64,000 nt of DNA from Microbacterium sp. EST19A (lineage in GTDB: Bacteria > Actinomycetota > Actinomycetes > Actinomycetales > Microbacteriaceae). The DNA is taken from contig NZ_JAHXYZ010000002.1 of NCBI RefSeq assembly GCF_019969685.1, positions 682,001 through 746,000 of the forward strand, read 5' to 3'. The position numbers and the translations under genes were made by a program. The notes below the pieces were generated by a model. That model saw only the letters and a list, made by a program, of their open reading frames with translations, did not search any database and was not told the origin of the DNA. Below are positions 8,408 to 16,667 of the stretch, one piece after another; the first letter of the stretch is position 1; the number at the start of each line of letters is the position of its first letter.

Positions 8408-8707
8408 GTGCTCACCCTCACCGACAACGCCACCGCCATCGTCTCGACCCTCGTGAGTCGTCAGACCGAAGCCCCGGATGCCGGCCTGCGCATCCACTCC
8501 ACGGCCACCCCCGGCGCGGAAGGCGGCGCACGACTGGCCGTCCTGGTGACCGCCGATCCCGAACCCCAGGACCAGGTCGTGGAGGTCTCCGGCACACGTC
8601 TCTTCCTCGACGAGGAGGCCGCATCGGCCCTCGACGACAAGGTGCTCGACGCCGGTGTCGACGACGAGGGCGCCGTCTCCTTCGCCGTGATGCCCCAGGT
8701 CGCCTGA
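8408..8707 (+). CDS. HesB/IscA-like protein lacking all cysteines
   Basis: This 99-residue protein starts at GTG 8408 after a strong AAGGAGA site. The fold pattern (LTDNATAIVSTLV at the start, GLRIHST, VSGTRLFLDEEAASALDDKVLDA) matches A-type Fe-S carrier proteins of the HesB/IscA superfamily. IscA proteins hold a cluster through one cysteine near residue 35 and a C-x-C near the C-terminus. This protein has no cysteine at all, so it cannot be a standard cluster carrier. The homology call rests on general pattern and length; an unrelated function of the same fold is likely. Confidence 0.6.
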   Translation: MLTLTDNATAIVSTLVSRQTEAPDAGLRIHSTATPGAEGGARLAVLVTADPEPQDQVVEVSGTRLFLDEEAASALDDKVLDAGVDDEGAVSFAVMPQVA

Positions 8708-8718
8708 GCGAAGACTTC

Positions 8719-8753
8719 CGGATGCCGCGGCCCTCAGGGGGTCGCGGCATCCG
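8719..8753 (+). terminator. Hairpin terminator with GGATGCC stem
   Basis: The arms CGGATGCCGCG and CGCGGCATCCG (8719-8729 and 8743-8753) pair perfectly, with further GC pairs towards the loop, 12 bases after the HesB-like stop. The T-run is weak (TCGTCTTCG), as is common in high-GC actinobacteria. Confidence 0.6.
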
Positions 8754-8847
8754 TCGTCTTCGCGGGACGATCTCGGGAGCATCACGATTTCGGAATGTGA
8801 TCGAACGACTCTCCGGAACATCGCCTCTCCGCCCGTAGCATTCATGC

Positions 8848-9483
8848 ATGCGTCAGTATCCTCTTCCTCTGATCGCCTTCGTGGCGTCCGCTCTCCTCCT
8901 CACCGCGTGCGCTCCGGCGACATCCGCCTCTCCCGCTCCGAGCCCGTCGTCCGAAGCGGACGCTCCGACGCCCTCGCCGTCGCCCACCACGGCGGAGCAC
9001 ACGGTGGACGTCTCGGTCGACGGCATCAGCATCGACGGGGGCACACTGCTCTCGACTCGAGAACCGGAGGAGACGCTGGCGGCGCTGGAGCAGCTCCTCG
9101 GGGCACGCCCCGAACCCGAGCAGCCCGACCCGGCCTACGACATCGTTTTCTACGACTGGGGCCCGGTCTCCGCCTCGGTCGTGAGCGGCACGAGCATCAG
9201 CCTCACGTTTGCTGACACCGCTACCGGATTGACCGTCGTCCTTGCGAACGGCATCGGCCTCGGTTCGACTCGCGAAGAGGCGATGGCCGCCGGCGCCGAA
9301 GCCGGTTGGGACGAGGACGGAGACGGAATCGCGGACTACCTCTCGATCGAGCACCGAGAGGTACCGGGCACGGTCTCCCTCGCCCGACCCGGAGAAGAGG
9401 GTGTCGAGTACATCCAGCTGAAGATCACCGATGATGTGGTCGGCGAACTCTCCAACGGGGCGAACGACTTCAGCGACCTCTGA
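8848..9483 (+). CDS. Lipoprotein of a tandem pair, calcium-loop-like motif
   Basis: A 211-residue secreted lipoprotein. The signal peptide of about 20 residues ends in the lipobox LTAC, followed by a Ser/Pro/Ala-rich linker to about residue 50. The mature domain ends with a DEDGDGIADY loop and the tail NDFSDL. The D-x-D-x-D-G-x2-D spacing resembles calcium-binding loops of EF-hand or thrombospondin type 3 repeats. It is a clear paralogue of the next gene (same linker, same REVPGT and RPGE segments, same last four residues). No known family is recognised. It is expected on the outer face of the membrane. Confidence 0.8.
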   Translation: MRQYPLPLIAFVASALLLTACAPATSASPAPSPSSEADAPTPSPSPTTAEHTVDVSVDGISIDGGTLLSTREPEETLAALEQLLGARPEPEQPDPAYDIVFYDWGPVSASVVSGTSISLTFADTATGLTVVLANGIGLGSTREEAMAAGAEAGWDEDGDGIADYLSIEHREVPGTVSLARPGEEGVEYIQLKITDDVVGELSNGANDFSDL

Positions 9484-9557
9484 GCCGGCGGCGCCGCGTA
9501 TTCCGGAAGCCCCGCACGTCGCACGGGATCGAAGCCACCGGCCTCTAGCATCGACGC

Positions 9558-10211
9558 ATGAGAACTCGCGCGCCCCGCACCCTGCTCGTCTCCGCGTTGG
9601 CGGTCTTCGCCGTCGTCGCGTCCGGATGCGCGCCGGCGGAACCGCAGCCCAGTGGCTCGCCCAGCGCCGCGCCGAGCTCGGCCGCCCCCTCGCCGTCTCC
9701 CTCCGCGACGTCGTCGGAGGCGAACGCTCTGGTGACCGTCGACGGTCTCTCGATCGATGACGGACCACTGATCGCTTACGCCGACCATGAGGCCGTACTC
9801 GCGGCTCTCGGCGACATCGTCGGCCCCGTGCCAGCGCCGCAGGGACCGGATGAGTACGGATTCACGTCCTACGACTGGGACGGCGCCGTCCGTCTGAACG
9901 TCGCCGAGTCGGGCCCTGCCGCGCTGTGGATCGGGAGCGCCGACACCCCGGGGGTCGTCTTCACCGTCGCGGATGGCATCGGCATCGGCGCGACGCGCGA
10001 AGAAGCTCTGGCGGCCGGCGCCGAGGAACTGCCGATGGATGACGACGGCGACGGCGTGAACGACTACCTCGCGGTCGGCACGCGCGAGGTCCCGGGTACC
10101 GCCTCGCTCGTCCGGCCGGGCGAAGTAGGCGTCGAGTACGTCATGCTCGCCCTCGACGGCGACACGGTGTCGAAGATCTTCGGGCTCGCCGACGACTTCA
10201 GCGACCTCTGA
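9558..10211 (+). CDS. Second lipoprotein of the tandem pair
   Basis: 217 residues with a lipoprotein signal (lipobox around ASGC), a low-complexity Ser/Pro/Ala linker, and a mature domain matching the preceding gene over its whole length. Shared landmarks are VDGLSIDDG against VDGISIDGG, GIGIGATREEALAAGAE against GIGLGSTREEAMAAGAE, the DDDGDGVNDY loop, REVPGT and the final DDFSDL. This indicates a tandem duplication followed by substantial divergence. The 74-base gap between the two is compatible with either one transcript or two. Function unknown; surface location inferred from the signal. Confidence 0.8.
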   Translation: MRTRAPRTLLVSALAVFAVVASGCAPAEPQPSGSPSAAPSSAAPSPSPSATSSEANALVTVDGLSIDDGPLIAYADHEAVLAALGDIVGPVPAPQGPDEYGFTSYDWDGAVRLNVAESGPAALWIGSADTPGVVFTVADGIGIGATREEALAAGAEELPMDDDGDGVNDYLAVGTREVPGTASLVRPGEVGVEYVMLALDGDTVSKIFGLADDFSDL

Positions 10212-10215
10212 GAGG

Positions 10216-10856
10216 TCAGTGCAGCCCGGCCACGAGGTTGATGATCGTGGCGAGGATGACAGTGCCGAAGAGGTAGGCGAGAGCAGTCTGGGCGATGACG
10301 ACGCGGCGGATGGCGTTCGTGGTGACGTTGGTGTCGGCGACTTGATAGGTCATACCGAGGCCCAGCGAGAAGTAGATGAAGTCCGTGTACTGCGGCGGCT
10401 CGTCCTGGTTGAAGTCGATGCCACCGTGCGCATCGGAGTAGTACATCCGCGCGTACCGCAGCACGTAGTCGACCTGGATGAGGAGCCAGGAGGTCGCGAC
10501 GCTCAGCACGGCGATACCCGCGAGGAGGTATTCCTCACTCCCCGGCGCGTTCTGCGCCTGGATGATCACGCTCAGCACCGCGGCAAGGCTAACCAGGCTG
10601 CCGATGACCGAGATCAGCCGAGCCACTCGCCGACCGGGCGCTTCGATCGTCGCATGCTTCCGCGTCTCGGTCGGTCCCATCGGCCAGACCAGGCAGAGGA
10701 CCCAGACGACATTGACGAGGGCGAAGGCGCCCCAGCCGGCGAGAAGCCCGGGGCCGGGCCGTAGAGGAACGCCACGGATACTCCGGCGATGCCGCCGAGG
10801 ATGATCGAGGCGAGCGCGCGCAGGCGCACTCGCTCTCGAACGGTGATTGCAGCCAT
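10216..10856 (-). pseudogene. DUF1345 membrane protein with a single-base frameshift
   Basis: The natural start is the ATG at 10856 and the frame runs to about 10746 (ending ...FLYGPAPG). The reading then has to change frame to continue as LLAGWGAFALVNVVW and on to the stop at 10216. The downstream frame encodes the conserved DUF1345 end with TDFIYFSLGLGMTYQVADT. Restoring one base in the CCCGGGG run at 10747-10753 (plus-strand view) joins the two into one roughly 213-residue, four- to five-helix membrane protein. Without it only a 154-residue piece from the Met at 10680 could be made. Either a true mutation or a sequencing error in a G/C run. Confidence 0.75.
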
Positions 10857-10897
10857 CCTCGGATGCTATCCGCCGGGGCGCCCGGATTCAGCCCGCG

Positions 10898-12562
10898 TCA
10901 GAGCTCGGTCACCCGACCGGCTTCGACGCGCCACCGTCGATCGGTGTGCACGGCGGCGAGCATCCGCCGGTCGTGAGTCACCAGCAGCAGCGTCCCCTCG
11001 TAGGATTCGAGCGCCTGCTCGAGCTGCTCGATGGCGGCGAGATCGAGGTGGTTCGTCGGCTCGTCGAGGACCAGCACGTTGGTGCCGCGGGCCTGCAGGA
11101 GAGCGAGCCCCGCGCGCGTGCGCTCCCCCGGTGACAGTTCGTCGACGGGACGACTCACGTGATCTGCCTTGAGCCCGAACTTGGCGAGGAGCGTGCGCAC
11201 CTCGCCGGTGGCCATCTCGGGCACGAGCTCCTCGAAGGCCGCAGCGAGCGGCTGAGAGCCGGCAAGGAGAGAGCGAGCCTGATCGATCTCTCCGATCTGC
11301 ACGCTCGCTCCGAGACTCGCCGTGCCCTCGTCCGGATGCTGCTGACCGAGCAGCGCGCGCAGCAGAGTCGACTTGCCTGCACCATTGGGACCCGTGATGC
11401 CGATGCGCTCCCCCGCGTTCACCTGCAGCGACACCGGGCCGAGAGTGAACGAACCCTGGCGGAAGACCGCCGAGCTCAGCGTCGAGACGACCGAACTCGA
11501 ACGCGGAGCGGAGGCGATGGTGAACTCGAGCTGCCACTCCTTGCGGGGTTCATCGACCTCTTCCAGCCGCGCGATGCGACTCTCCATCTGCCGCACCTTC
11601 TGCGCCTGCTTCTCGCTGGACTCCGTCGCCGCCTTGCGCCGGATCTTGTCGTTGTCGGGCGCCTTCTTCATCGCGTTCCGCACACCCTGACTCGACCACT
11701 CCCGCTGGGTCCGCGCCCGCCCGACGAGGTCGGCCTTCTTCTCAGCGAACTCGTCGTACTTCTCGCGCTGCTGGCGGCGCACCGTCGCCCGCTCTTCGAG
11801 GTACGCGTCGTAACCGCCGCCGAAGACGCGATTCGAGCCCTGCGCCAGATCGAGCTCGAGCACTCGGGTCACGCAGCGCGCGAGGAACTCTCGATCGTGG
11901 CTGACCAGCACCACTCCGCCGCGCAGCCCGCGGACGAATGCCTCCAGCCGCTCGAGGCCGTCGAGGTCGAGATCGTTGGTCGGCTCGTCGAGCAGCGCGA
12001 TGTCGAACCGCGAGAGCAGCAGCGCCGCCAACCCGACGCGAGCTGCCTGACCGCCGGAGAGCGAGGTCATCAGGATCTCGTCTGCAGCGCCGCCGTCGAG
12101 TTCCAGGCCCAGGTCGGCGAGCACGGCCGGGAGTCGTTCATCCAGATCGGCGGCGCCGCTGGCGAGCCACCGGTCGAGGGCCGTCGAGTAGGCGTCGGCG
12201 GGGTCGACGCCCGGGGCTGCGAGCGACGGGTCGCCGAGTGCGACGGCGGCGGCATCCATCGCGGTGGTCGCGGCGGCGCATCCGGTGCGACGGGCGATGT
12301 ACGCGGCGATCGTCTCGCCGACGATGCGGTCGTGCTCCTGGGGCAGCCATCCGACGAACGCGTCCGCCGGGGCGAGGGCGATGCTGCCGGCCTGAGGTTC
12401 GTCGAGACCTGCGAGCAGGCGGAGAAGTGTGGACTTTCCCGCGCCGTTGGCTCCGACCACTCCGACGACATCCCCGGGGGCGACGGTCAGATCGAGCGCG
12501 TCGAAGAGGGTGCGGTGGCCGTACCCTCCGGCCAAGCCCTGGGCCACGAGTGTTGCGGTCAT
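10898..12562 (-). CDS. ABC-F family ATPase (ribosome-associated type)
   Basis: 554 residues with two ATPase domains and no membrane segment, the ABC-F layout. The first domain has Walker A GANGAGKST and signature SGGQAARVG; the second has GPNGAGKST, LSPGERTRAG and LVLDEPTNHLD. Between them is a Lys/Arg/Glu-rich linker (about residues 250-340) as in proteins that enter the ribosome E site. Members act as translation factors or give target-protection antibiotic resistance; sequence alone does not tell which. The ATG at 12562 starts the gene directly with MTATLVAQGLAGGYG. No leader peptide or attenuator was seen upstream. Confidence 0.88.
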   Translation of the reverse strand: MTATLVAQGLAGGYGHRTLFDALDLTVAPGDVVGVVGANGAGKSTLLRLLAGLDEPQAGSIALAPADAFVGWLPQEHDRIVGETIAAYIARRTGCAAATTAMDAAAVALGDPSLAAPGVDPADAYSTALDRWLASGAADLDERLPAVLADLGLELDGGAADEILMTSLSGGQAARVGLAALLLSRFDIALLDEPTNDLDLDGLERLEAFVRGLRGGVVLVSHDREFLARCVTRVLELDLAQGSNRVFGGGYDAYLEERATVRRQQREKYDEFAEKKADLVGRARTQREWSSQGVRNAMKKAPDNDKIRRKAATESSEKQAQKVRQMESRIARLEEVDEPRKEWQLEFTIASAPRSSSVVSTLSSAVFRQGSFTLGPVSLQVNAGERIGITGPNGAGKSTLLRALLGQQHPDEGTASLGASVQIGEIDQARSLLAGSQPLAAAFEELVPEMATGEVRTLLAKFGLKADHVSRPVDELSPGERTRAGLALLQARGTNVLVLDEPTNHLDLAAIEQLEQALESYEGTLLLVTHDRRMLAAVHTDRRWRVEAGRVTEL

Positions 12563-12624
12563 GACTCAATCCTGTCATCGGGCGGACGGTCGGATCGCAC
12601 GCGATCCGCGTCGACTGTCGGCCC

Positions 12625-12798
12625 TCAGCCGGGATGACGCGCGCTGTGGTCGTCCAGGTCGGGCTTCGCACGGAGGGCGTCGGCGATCTCCTCTTCCGGC
12701 CGCGGAGCGATCGTCTCGTCGTCTTCGAGTTCCGGGACGGTCGGCTCCCCCGGGCCGGGGATGTGTTCGTGCGCGGAATGGTCGTGGTGGTCGGACAC
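12625..12798 (-). CDS. His-rich acidic micro-protein, divergent from the LysR-like gene
   Basis: 57 residues from the GTG at 12798, which has a GAAGGG site six bases upstream; an ATG at 12822 gives 65 residues but lacks a site. The N-terminus is SDHHDHSAHEH, five His and several acids that could chelate metal. The rest is acidic and probably disordered (PELEDDETIAPRPEEE), ending DDHSARHPG. No family recognised. The position, back to back with a solo LysR HTH gene with a 106-base gap, suggests shared regulation but does not prove it. Confidence 0.6.
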   Translation of the reverse strand: MSDHHDHSAHEHIPGPGEPTVPELEDDETIAPRPEEEIADALRAKPDLDDHSARHPG

Positions 12799-12904
12799 GG
12801 CGAACCCTTCGATCGGCGGCATGCTCAGCGTACGCCGACATCACGATCGAAGACGCGTACGCTGAAGACCTGCCGCGATCCATGCGGGAAAGGACTGCTC
12901 CCCC

Positions 12905-13249
12905 GTGAAACTCACTCAACTTCGGCGTTTCGTCGCCGTCGCCGAGACGCTGCACTTCCCCCGGGCGGCAGAATCCCTGAACGTCTCTCTGGCCGCTGTC
13001 TACTCATCGATCGAGCAGCTCGAAGAGGAGGTCGGGCACCCGCTCTTCATACGCGGAGGCGACACGCGCCTGACACCGGCGGGCGAGCTCCTGCTCGACG
13101 AGGCACGAGAGCGGATCGCCGCAGCGCCGGCACCGGCCGCGAAGCCGCTCGTTCCCGCCGGAGGTAAGGCGAAGGCCTCCAAGGGCAAGGGACGCGCGCC
13201 CGTGGTGAAGGGTCAGCCGAAGCCGTACAAGAAGCGCCAGGGACGCTGA
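12905..13249 (+). CDS. LysR-type DNA-binding domain without effector domain
   Basis: 114 residues from GTG 12905 (GAAAGGA site upstream). Residues 1-65 are a normal LysR-type winged helix (MKLTQLRRFVAVAETLHF, AAVYSSIEQLEEEVG, PLFIR, RLTPAGELLLDEA). The roughly 200-residue inducer-binding domain is absent. Instead there is a linker and a basic tail with KAKASKGKGRAP and PKPYKKRQGR. The stop is followed at once by a convergent gene, so no remnant of an effector domain remains. It may be a constitutive DNA-binding or nucleoid-like protein. Confidence 0.8.
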   Translation: MKLTQLRRFVAVAETLHFPRAAESLNVSLAAVYSSIEQLEEEVGHPLFIRGGDTRLTPAGELLLDEARERIAAAPAPAAKPLVPAGGKAKASKGKGRAPVVKGQPKPYKKRQGR

Positions 13250-13270
13250 CGACTCGAGGCGGTCCGCGCC

Positions 13271-13840
13271 TCAATCCCAGTCGAGGTATTCCTCGATGTT
13301 CACCGCGGTCTCGATCGGGTGCGTCATCGGGAACAAGTGGTCGCCGCCGGTGATGGTCTTCACACTCGCGCGCTCGGGCACGGTCGACTGCAGACGCTCG
13401 CCGTTGGCGGATGGCGTCGTGGTGTCGTCGGAGCCCTGGATGATGAGCACGGGGATCACCGGTGCGACCGGGATCTCGTTCTCTTCCACGCCGAGCAGGA
13501 GCAGTCCGTTCACCCGCTCGTGGTGGGAGGCGGCGAGCGCACGGGCGATCGTGCCACCGAAACCGTGCCCGCCGATCCAGGTGTCGGTCAGACCGACGTG
13601 GTCGACCACCGCGAGCACGTCGTCGACGCGCTCCTCGAGCGAGACGTCGGCGTCGCCGTCGCGATAGCCGATCCGCAGCACGTGGAATCCGGCTTCCTCA
13701 GCGAGGTAGTGCCCGACGATGCCCAGCACATCGGTCGCCAGACCCTGCTCCTGGATCAGCACGAGCTTGACCGGACCGTCGCCCTCATCCACGAACGGGA
13801 TGGCGCGGCCCTCGGGCTCGAAAATCTGGGTGTCGGTCAT
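13271..13840 (-). CDS. Alpha/beta-hydrolase fold protein
   Basis: 189 residues from the ATG at 13840, with a GAGGAGA site upstream. The frame is open further upstream, but that segment lies over another gene and has poor composition. The hydrolase elbow is GGHGFGG, i.e. the nucleophile position in G-x-S-x-G is occupied by Gly/His rather than Ser (sequence GHGFG). The acid and His positions (IIQGSDDTTTP and GGDHLFPMTHP) look conserved. The missing nucleophile suggests a non-hydrolytic protein or a different mechanism. It converges on the LysR-like gene with a 21-base gap. Confidence 0.7.
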   Translation of the reverse strand: MTDTQIFEPEGRAIPFVDEGDGPVKLVLIQEQGLATDVLGIVGHYLAEEAGFHVLRIGYRDGDADVSLEERVDDVLAVVDHVGLTDTWIGGHGFGGTIARALAASHHERVNGLLLLGVEENEIPVAPVIPVLIIQGSDDTTTPSANGERLQSTVPERASVKTITGGDHLFPMTHPIETAVNIEEYLDWD

Positions 13841-13982
13841 CGGCGTCAATCTCCTCGTGCCGTCGGTGTCGGAAGCGCAGGCGGAACGAACTCGGCGGAC
13901 GCCTGCGGCCGGACCGCGGCTCGCGCCGCCTCCTTCCAGCCTATCCGGATGCCGTCTGCGGCACTCCACGGATAATGGTCCG

Positions 13983-15164
13983 ATGGCACGGTGGCATGAG
14001 ACGACGCGGTTCCCCCTCCTGCTCGACGCGCTGGGGAAGCCGGAGGGCGATCCGGCGGTGCGCGCGCTGGCCGCAGAGCTCGGGGGCGAACCCGTCGCGG
14101 TCACGGATCGACTCATCGGGGAACCGGCGCTGCGATCGCGGCGGCTGCTGTTCTCGTCAGGCGGCGCGATCATCCTGCGCGACGGCGAGGTTGCGGCCGT
14201 GCTGCTCGAGATCGGGCCGGCTTCCCCACCTGGGCTCACTCTGTCGGACTGGATCGTCGGCGCTGACAACGATGCCATGCTCGATGACCTCTTGAATGCC
14301 ACGGGAGCCCCGCGTCACTTCGCGGGGATGCGAGAGCCGTATCTCATCCTGGATGACGGATACGCGCGACTCGATTTCGAAGGCGAAGGCGGCTGGAACG
14401 CACCGGGGAATCTACGCCGCATCGTCGTCACCCACGCGAAGCCGGGTCTCGCCTGTCGGCCCGATGATGACGGCTGCCCGACCTGCAGCGAACTCCTCGT
14501 GCGCGGTGACGGTCGCGACCGAGGCGTCGACGTGGACGGCACTGTCGAAGCGCTCTCTGAGGCGCTCGCAGCCGGACTTCTCACGGAAGACGCTCACTGG
14601 GTGAGGCTCAGGGATCTTCAGTCGTTGCACGCTTCCGGTCTTCTCGATCGTGTGGAGACCCAGCTCACCTGCAGGACCTGCCGACGGATCATCTGCTTCA
14701 CGTTGATCCGAGGTTCCGCTGCCACTTTCGGCTACTTCGTCATGAACGACGCGATGCGACACCGGCTCGAGCCGATACCTCCGGTCGAGCAGTGGGGCGA
14801 TCCCGCGCGGATCGCCGAGGATCGAGACGCCATGCAGTACGTCGATCACGCGGCGGGCGCCTGGTTCCTGGTCGAGCAGCGGGGAGTCCTGTACCTCCAG
14901 GCCCGCTACACGTACAGCGCCATGGTCGATGATTCCGTGCTGGTCCGCCTCGATGACGCCGAAGTCGACGCCTACCTCGTCGGCGGCTCCGAGTATCTGT
15001 CAGAACTCGCCACGCGCATTCAGGACAGCGCTCCGTACAGTGATCGCTCGCCTTATCGTCCGCGAGATCTGTACAGGGGACCCGAGGCGGAGAGCTATCG
15101 CGCGGCCGTCAGCGCAGCGGTCGTCAATCACACCTGGATCGCGGGTCAGCGTCGCACGACGTGA
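13983..15164 (+). CDS. Unknown 393-residue protein with two cysteine clusters
   Basis: I do not recognise this protein. It starts MARWHETTRFPLLLDALG at ATG 13983 and has no signal peptide or membrane segment. Two cysteine groups stand out: Cys158, Cys165, Cys168 and Cys230, Cys233, Cys238 (CRTCRRIIC), which could form zinc sites. The region before the first group (LRRIVVTHAKPGLAC) and the C-terminal third (YLQARYTYSAMVDDS) are well structured. Base composition seems slightly less GC-rich than the flanks, by eye. The 3' end overlaps the convergent next gene by 19 bases. Confidence 0.7.
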   Translation: MARWHETTRFPLLLDALGKPEGDPAVRALAAELGGEPVAVTDRLIGEPALRSRRLLFSSGGAIILRDGEVAAVLLEIGPASPPGLTLSDWIVGADNDAMLDDLLNATGAPRHFAGMREPYLILDDGYARLDFEGEGGWNAPGNLRRIVVTHAKPGLACRPDDDGCPTCSELLVRGDGRDRGVDVDGTVEALSEALAAGLLTEDAHWVRLRDLQSLHASGLLDRVETQLTCRTCRRIICFTLIRGSAATFGYFVMNDAMRHRLEPIPPVEQWGDPARIAEDRDAMQYVDHAAGAWFLVEQRGVLYLQARYTYSAMVDDSVLVRLDDAEVDAYLVGGSEYLSELATRIQDSAPYSDRSPYRPRDLYRGPEAESYRAAVSAAVVNHTWIAGQRRTT

Positions 15165-15727
15165 ATCGTCGCATCGGGATGCTCGGGACTCTCGCCGGCG
15201 ATGGCCGTGAGCGCCGAGAAGTAGCGGCGTCCGATCTCCACCGCCGTGATCGACCTCAGGCGATATCCCAGCGGCTCAGGATTCCACACGGCGTCGTGCC
15301 GCACTTCGTGGAGGTAGACGAATCGGCCGAGGATCTGATCGAGGATCCCGATCCACAGCGCGTCGCGCTCCTTCTCCTTCTGAATCCCGATCAGTCGCCC
15401 GCCCTGACCGAATCCGTTGAGCAGGCCGACCGTCGAGTCGAGATCGAGCGGATCCGAGTAGGACGGGGGCCACTCAGGCAAAGTCTTCGCGAACGCTGAC
15501 GCCAGTGACTCGTCATCCGAGATCCGCTTCACGTCCTTCACACGAAACGCGACGAGTCCGTCCAGGTAGCCGCCGTCGACCGTCCGAGCCATCAGTGCCC
15601 ATCTCTTTCCGACGCGCAGGACGATTCCGTCGAGGCGGTCGGCGTGCTTCGGTCTCCGCTGCACGCGCACGACGGACGTGGTCGCCGTCGCTTCGTGCAG
15701 ACGAACGCGCACCTTGTTCGATCCCAT
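15146..15727 (-). CDS. Unknown 193-residue protein
   Basis: No family is recognised. The protein is soluble and mixed alpha/beta, starting MGSNKVRVRLHEATATTSVVRV. A beta-rich N-terminal half (IVLRVGKRWALMARTVDGGYLDGLVAFRV) looks like a small barrel. The second half holds ESLASAFAKTLPEWPP and a Glu/Lys/Arg-rich segment. It overlaps the 3' end of the Cys-cluster gene by 19 bases and is read towards it. The next upstream gene on this strand, the S51-like peptidase, ends 39 bases away, so the two may be cotranscribed. Confidence 0.7.
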   Translation of the reverse strand: MGSNKVRVRLHEATATTSVVRVQRRPKHADRLDGIVLRVGKRWALMARTVDGGYLDGLVAFRVKDVKRISDDESLASAFAKTLPEWPPSYSDPLDLDSTVGLLNGFGQGGRLIGIQKEKERDALWIGILDQILGRFVYLHEVRHDAVWNPEPLGYRLRSITAVEIGRRYFSALTAIAGESPEHPDATIHVVRR

Positions 15728-15766
15728 GAGTCTCCTTCACGAGCCACGTCCCATGACGCGGATGGC

Positions 15767-16537
15767 TCACCCTCCGGTCGGCGGCATTTCCTGTCGCCGG
15801 TTCACGACCATACCCGTGGATCCGGCGCCGTCGGCCACGGTGACCTGCCAGGCCGCACCCTTCCCGAAGACAGACGGGACCGTGGCGGGTTCCCCGGCAC
15901 GCCATCGCACGACGGTGTCCTCATCGATCGCCACACCGGTCGTCACGAGTCCGGCATCCACCGCTGCGATGAGCCGGGACACGGTCCCCCACTGCGCCGC
16001 GTGGACGTCGACGGCGAAAGGCACCAGAGCGAGGCCGGGCGCGACGGTGACATCGTCCAGTTCCTCGCCGGCATCCTCGTCGCACACGGCCACGCCGTCG
16101 AGGAGGTAGCCGCCCAGGATGGCCGCCGCTGCAGCGATGGCCGACCCGGCCGAGAACCCGAGATAGGGCATCCCGGAGGCGACGCGCTCACGCACTCGCG
16201 GCGCGATCGTCGTGAACGCGGCGTGGTAGGCCGGCGTGAGTCCTCCTCCCACGAAGACTCCGTCGGCAGAGTCGATGGCGACAAGATCGAAGATCTCGCC
16301 TTCGACGATGGCGTGCACGACAGGCTCGGCTCCGGCGCTCTCGACAAGGCCCCGATAACGGTCGACGCTCTCCTCGTCGTCAGGTTCCAGCACCAGGAGC
16401 ACGTGGACGCGCGGGGCATCCATCGTCGCCCCGCATGATGCGCGGACGTCTGAAACGAAATCCGAGACGAGTGCGGCGATCGTGCTTTCGTCTCTGCCTC
16501 CGCCCAGGAGGTGGATCGCGCCGGATTCACCATGCAT
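15767..16537 (-). CDS. Peptidase S51 / cyanophycinase-like protein
   Basis: 256 residues beginning MHGESGAIHLLGGGRDE after an AAGAAGGAG site. The Ser nucleophile elbow of the S51 family appears as GFSAGSA near residue 125. The N-terminal Rossmann-like half and VFVGGGLTPAYH match type 1 glutamine-amidotransferase-like folds. S51 members (aspartyl dipeptidase PepE, cyanophycinase) cut after Asp. No cyanophycin synthetase is present in the window, so a dipeptidase-type role is likelier. Cytosolic; no signal peptide. Confidence 0.75.
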   Translation of the reverse strand: MHGESGAIHLLGGGRDESTIAALVSDFVSDVRASCGATMDAPRVHVLLVLEPDDEESVDRYRGLVESAGAEPVVHAIVEGEIFDLVAIDSADGVFVGGGLTPAYHAAFTTIAPRVRERVASGMPYLGFSAGSAIAAAAAILGGYLLDGVAVCDEDAGEELDDVTVAPGLALVPFAVDVHAAQWGTVSRLIAAVDAGLVTTGVAIDEDTVVRWRAGEPATVPSVFGKGAAWQVTVADGAGSTGMVVNRRQEMPPTGG

Positions 16538-16558
16538 GCGGGTGCTCCTTCTTCCGGA

Positions 16559-16667
16559 TCAGGACGGCCGCCAGGACCAGACGACATCGGCGACGCCGCC
16601 GACAGTCTCCTGCTCGCGGAGGATCCGCCGCAAGTGCGACACATCGCGTTTCGTGCTCGGTGCAGAC
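16559..16667 (-). other. 36-codon open segment directly after the DUF6228 stop, same frame
   Basis: After the TGA of the DUF6228 gene (16668-16670) the same minus-strand frame stays open until a TGA at 16559-16561. It encodes PESAPSTKRDVSHLRRILRE and a Val/Trp-rich end (VVWSWRPS). It may be a remnant of a longer C-terminus, a readthrough extension, or a 27-residue ORF from a GTG at 16642. No good ribosome site is visible for the last option. The S51 gene starts 21 bases further on. Confidence 0.3.

Noticed and set aside
15767..16537. Cyanophycinase tied to cyanophycin metabolism
   Set aside because: Only the S51 fold and nucleophile are visible; no cyanophycin synthetase or isoaspartyl dipeptidase gene lies nearby.
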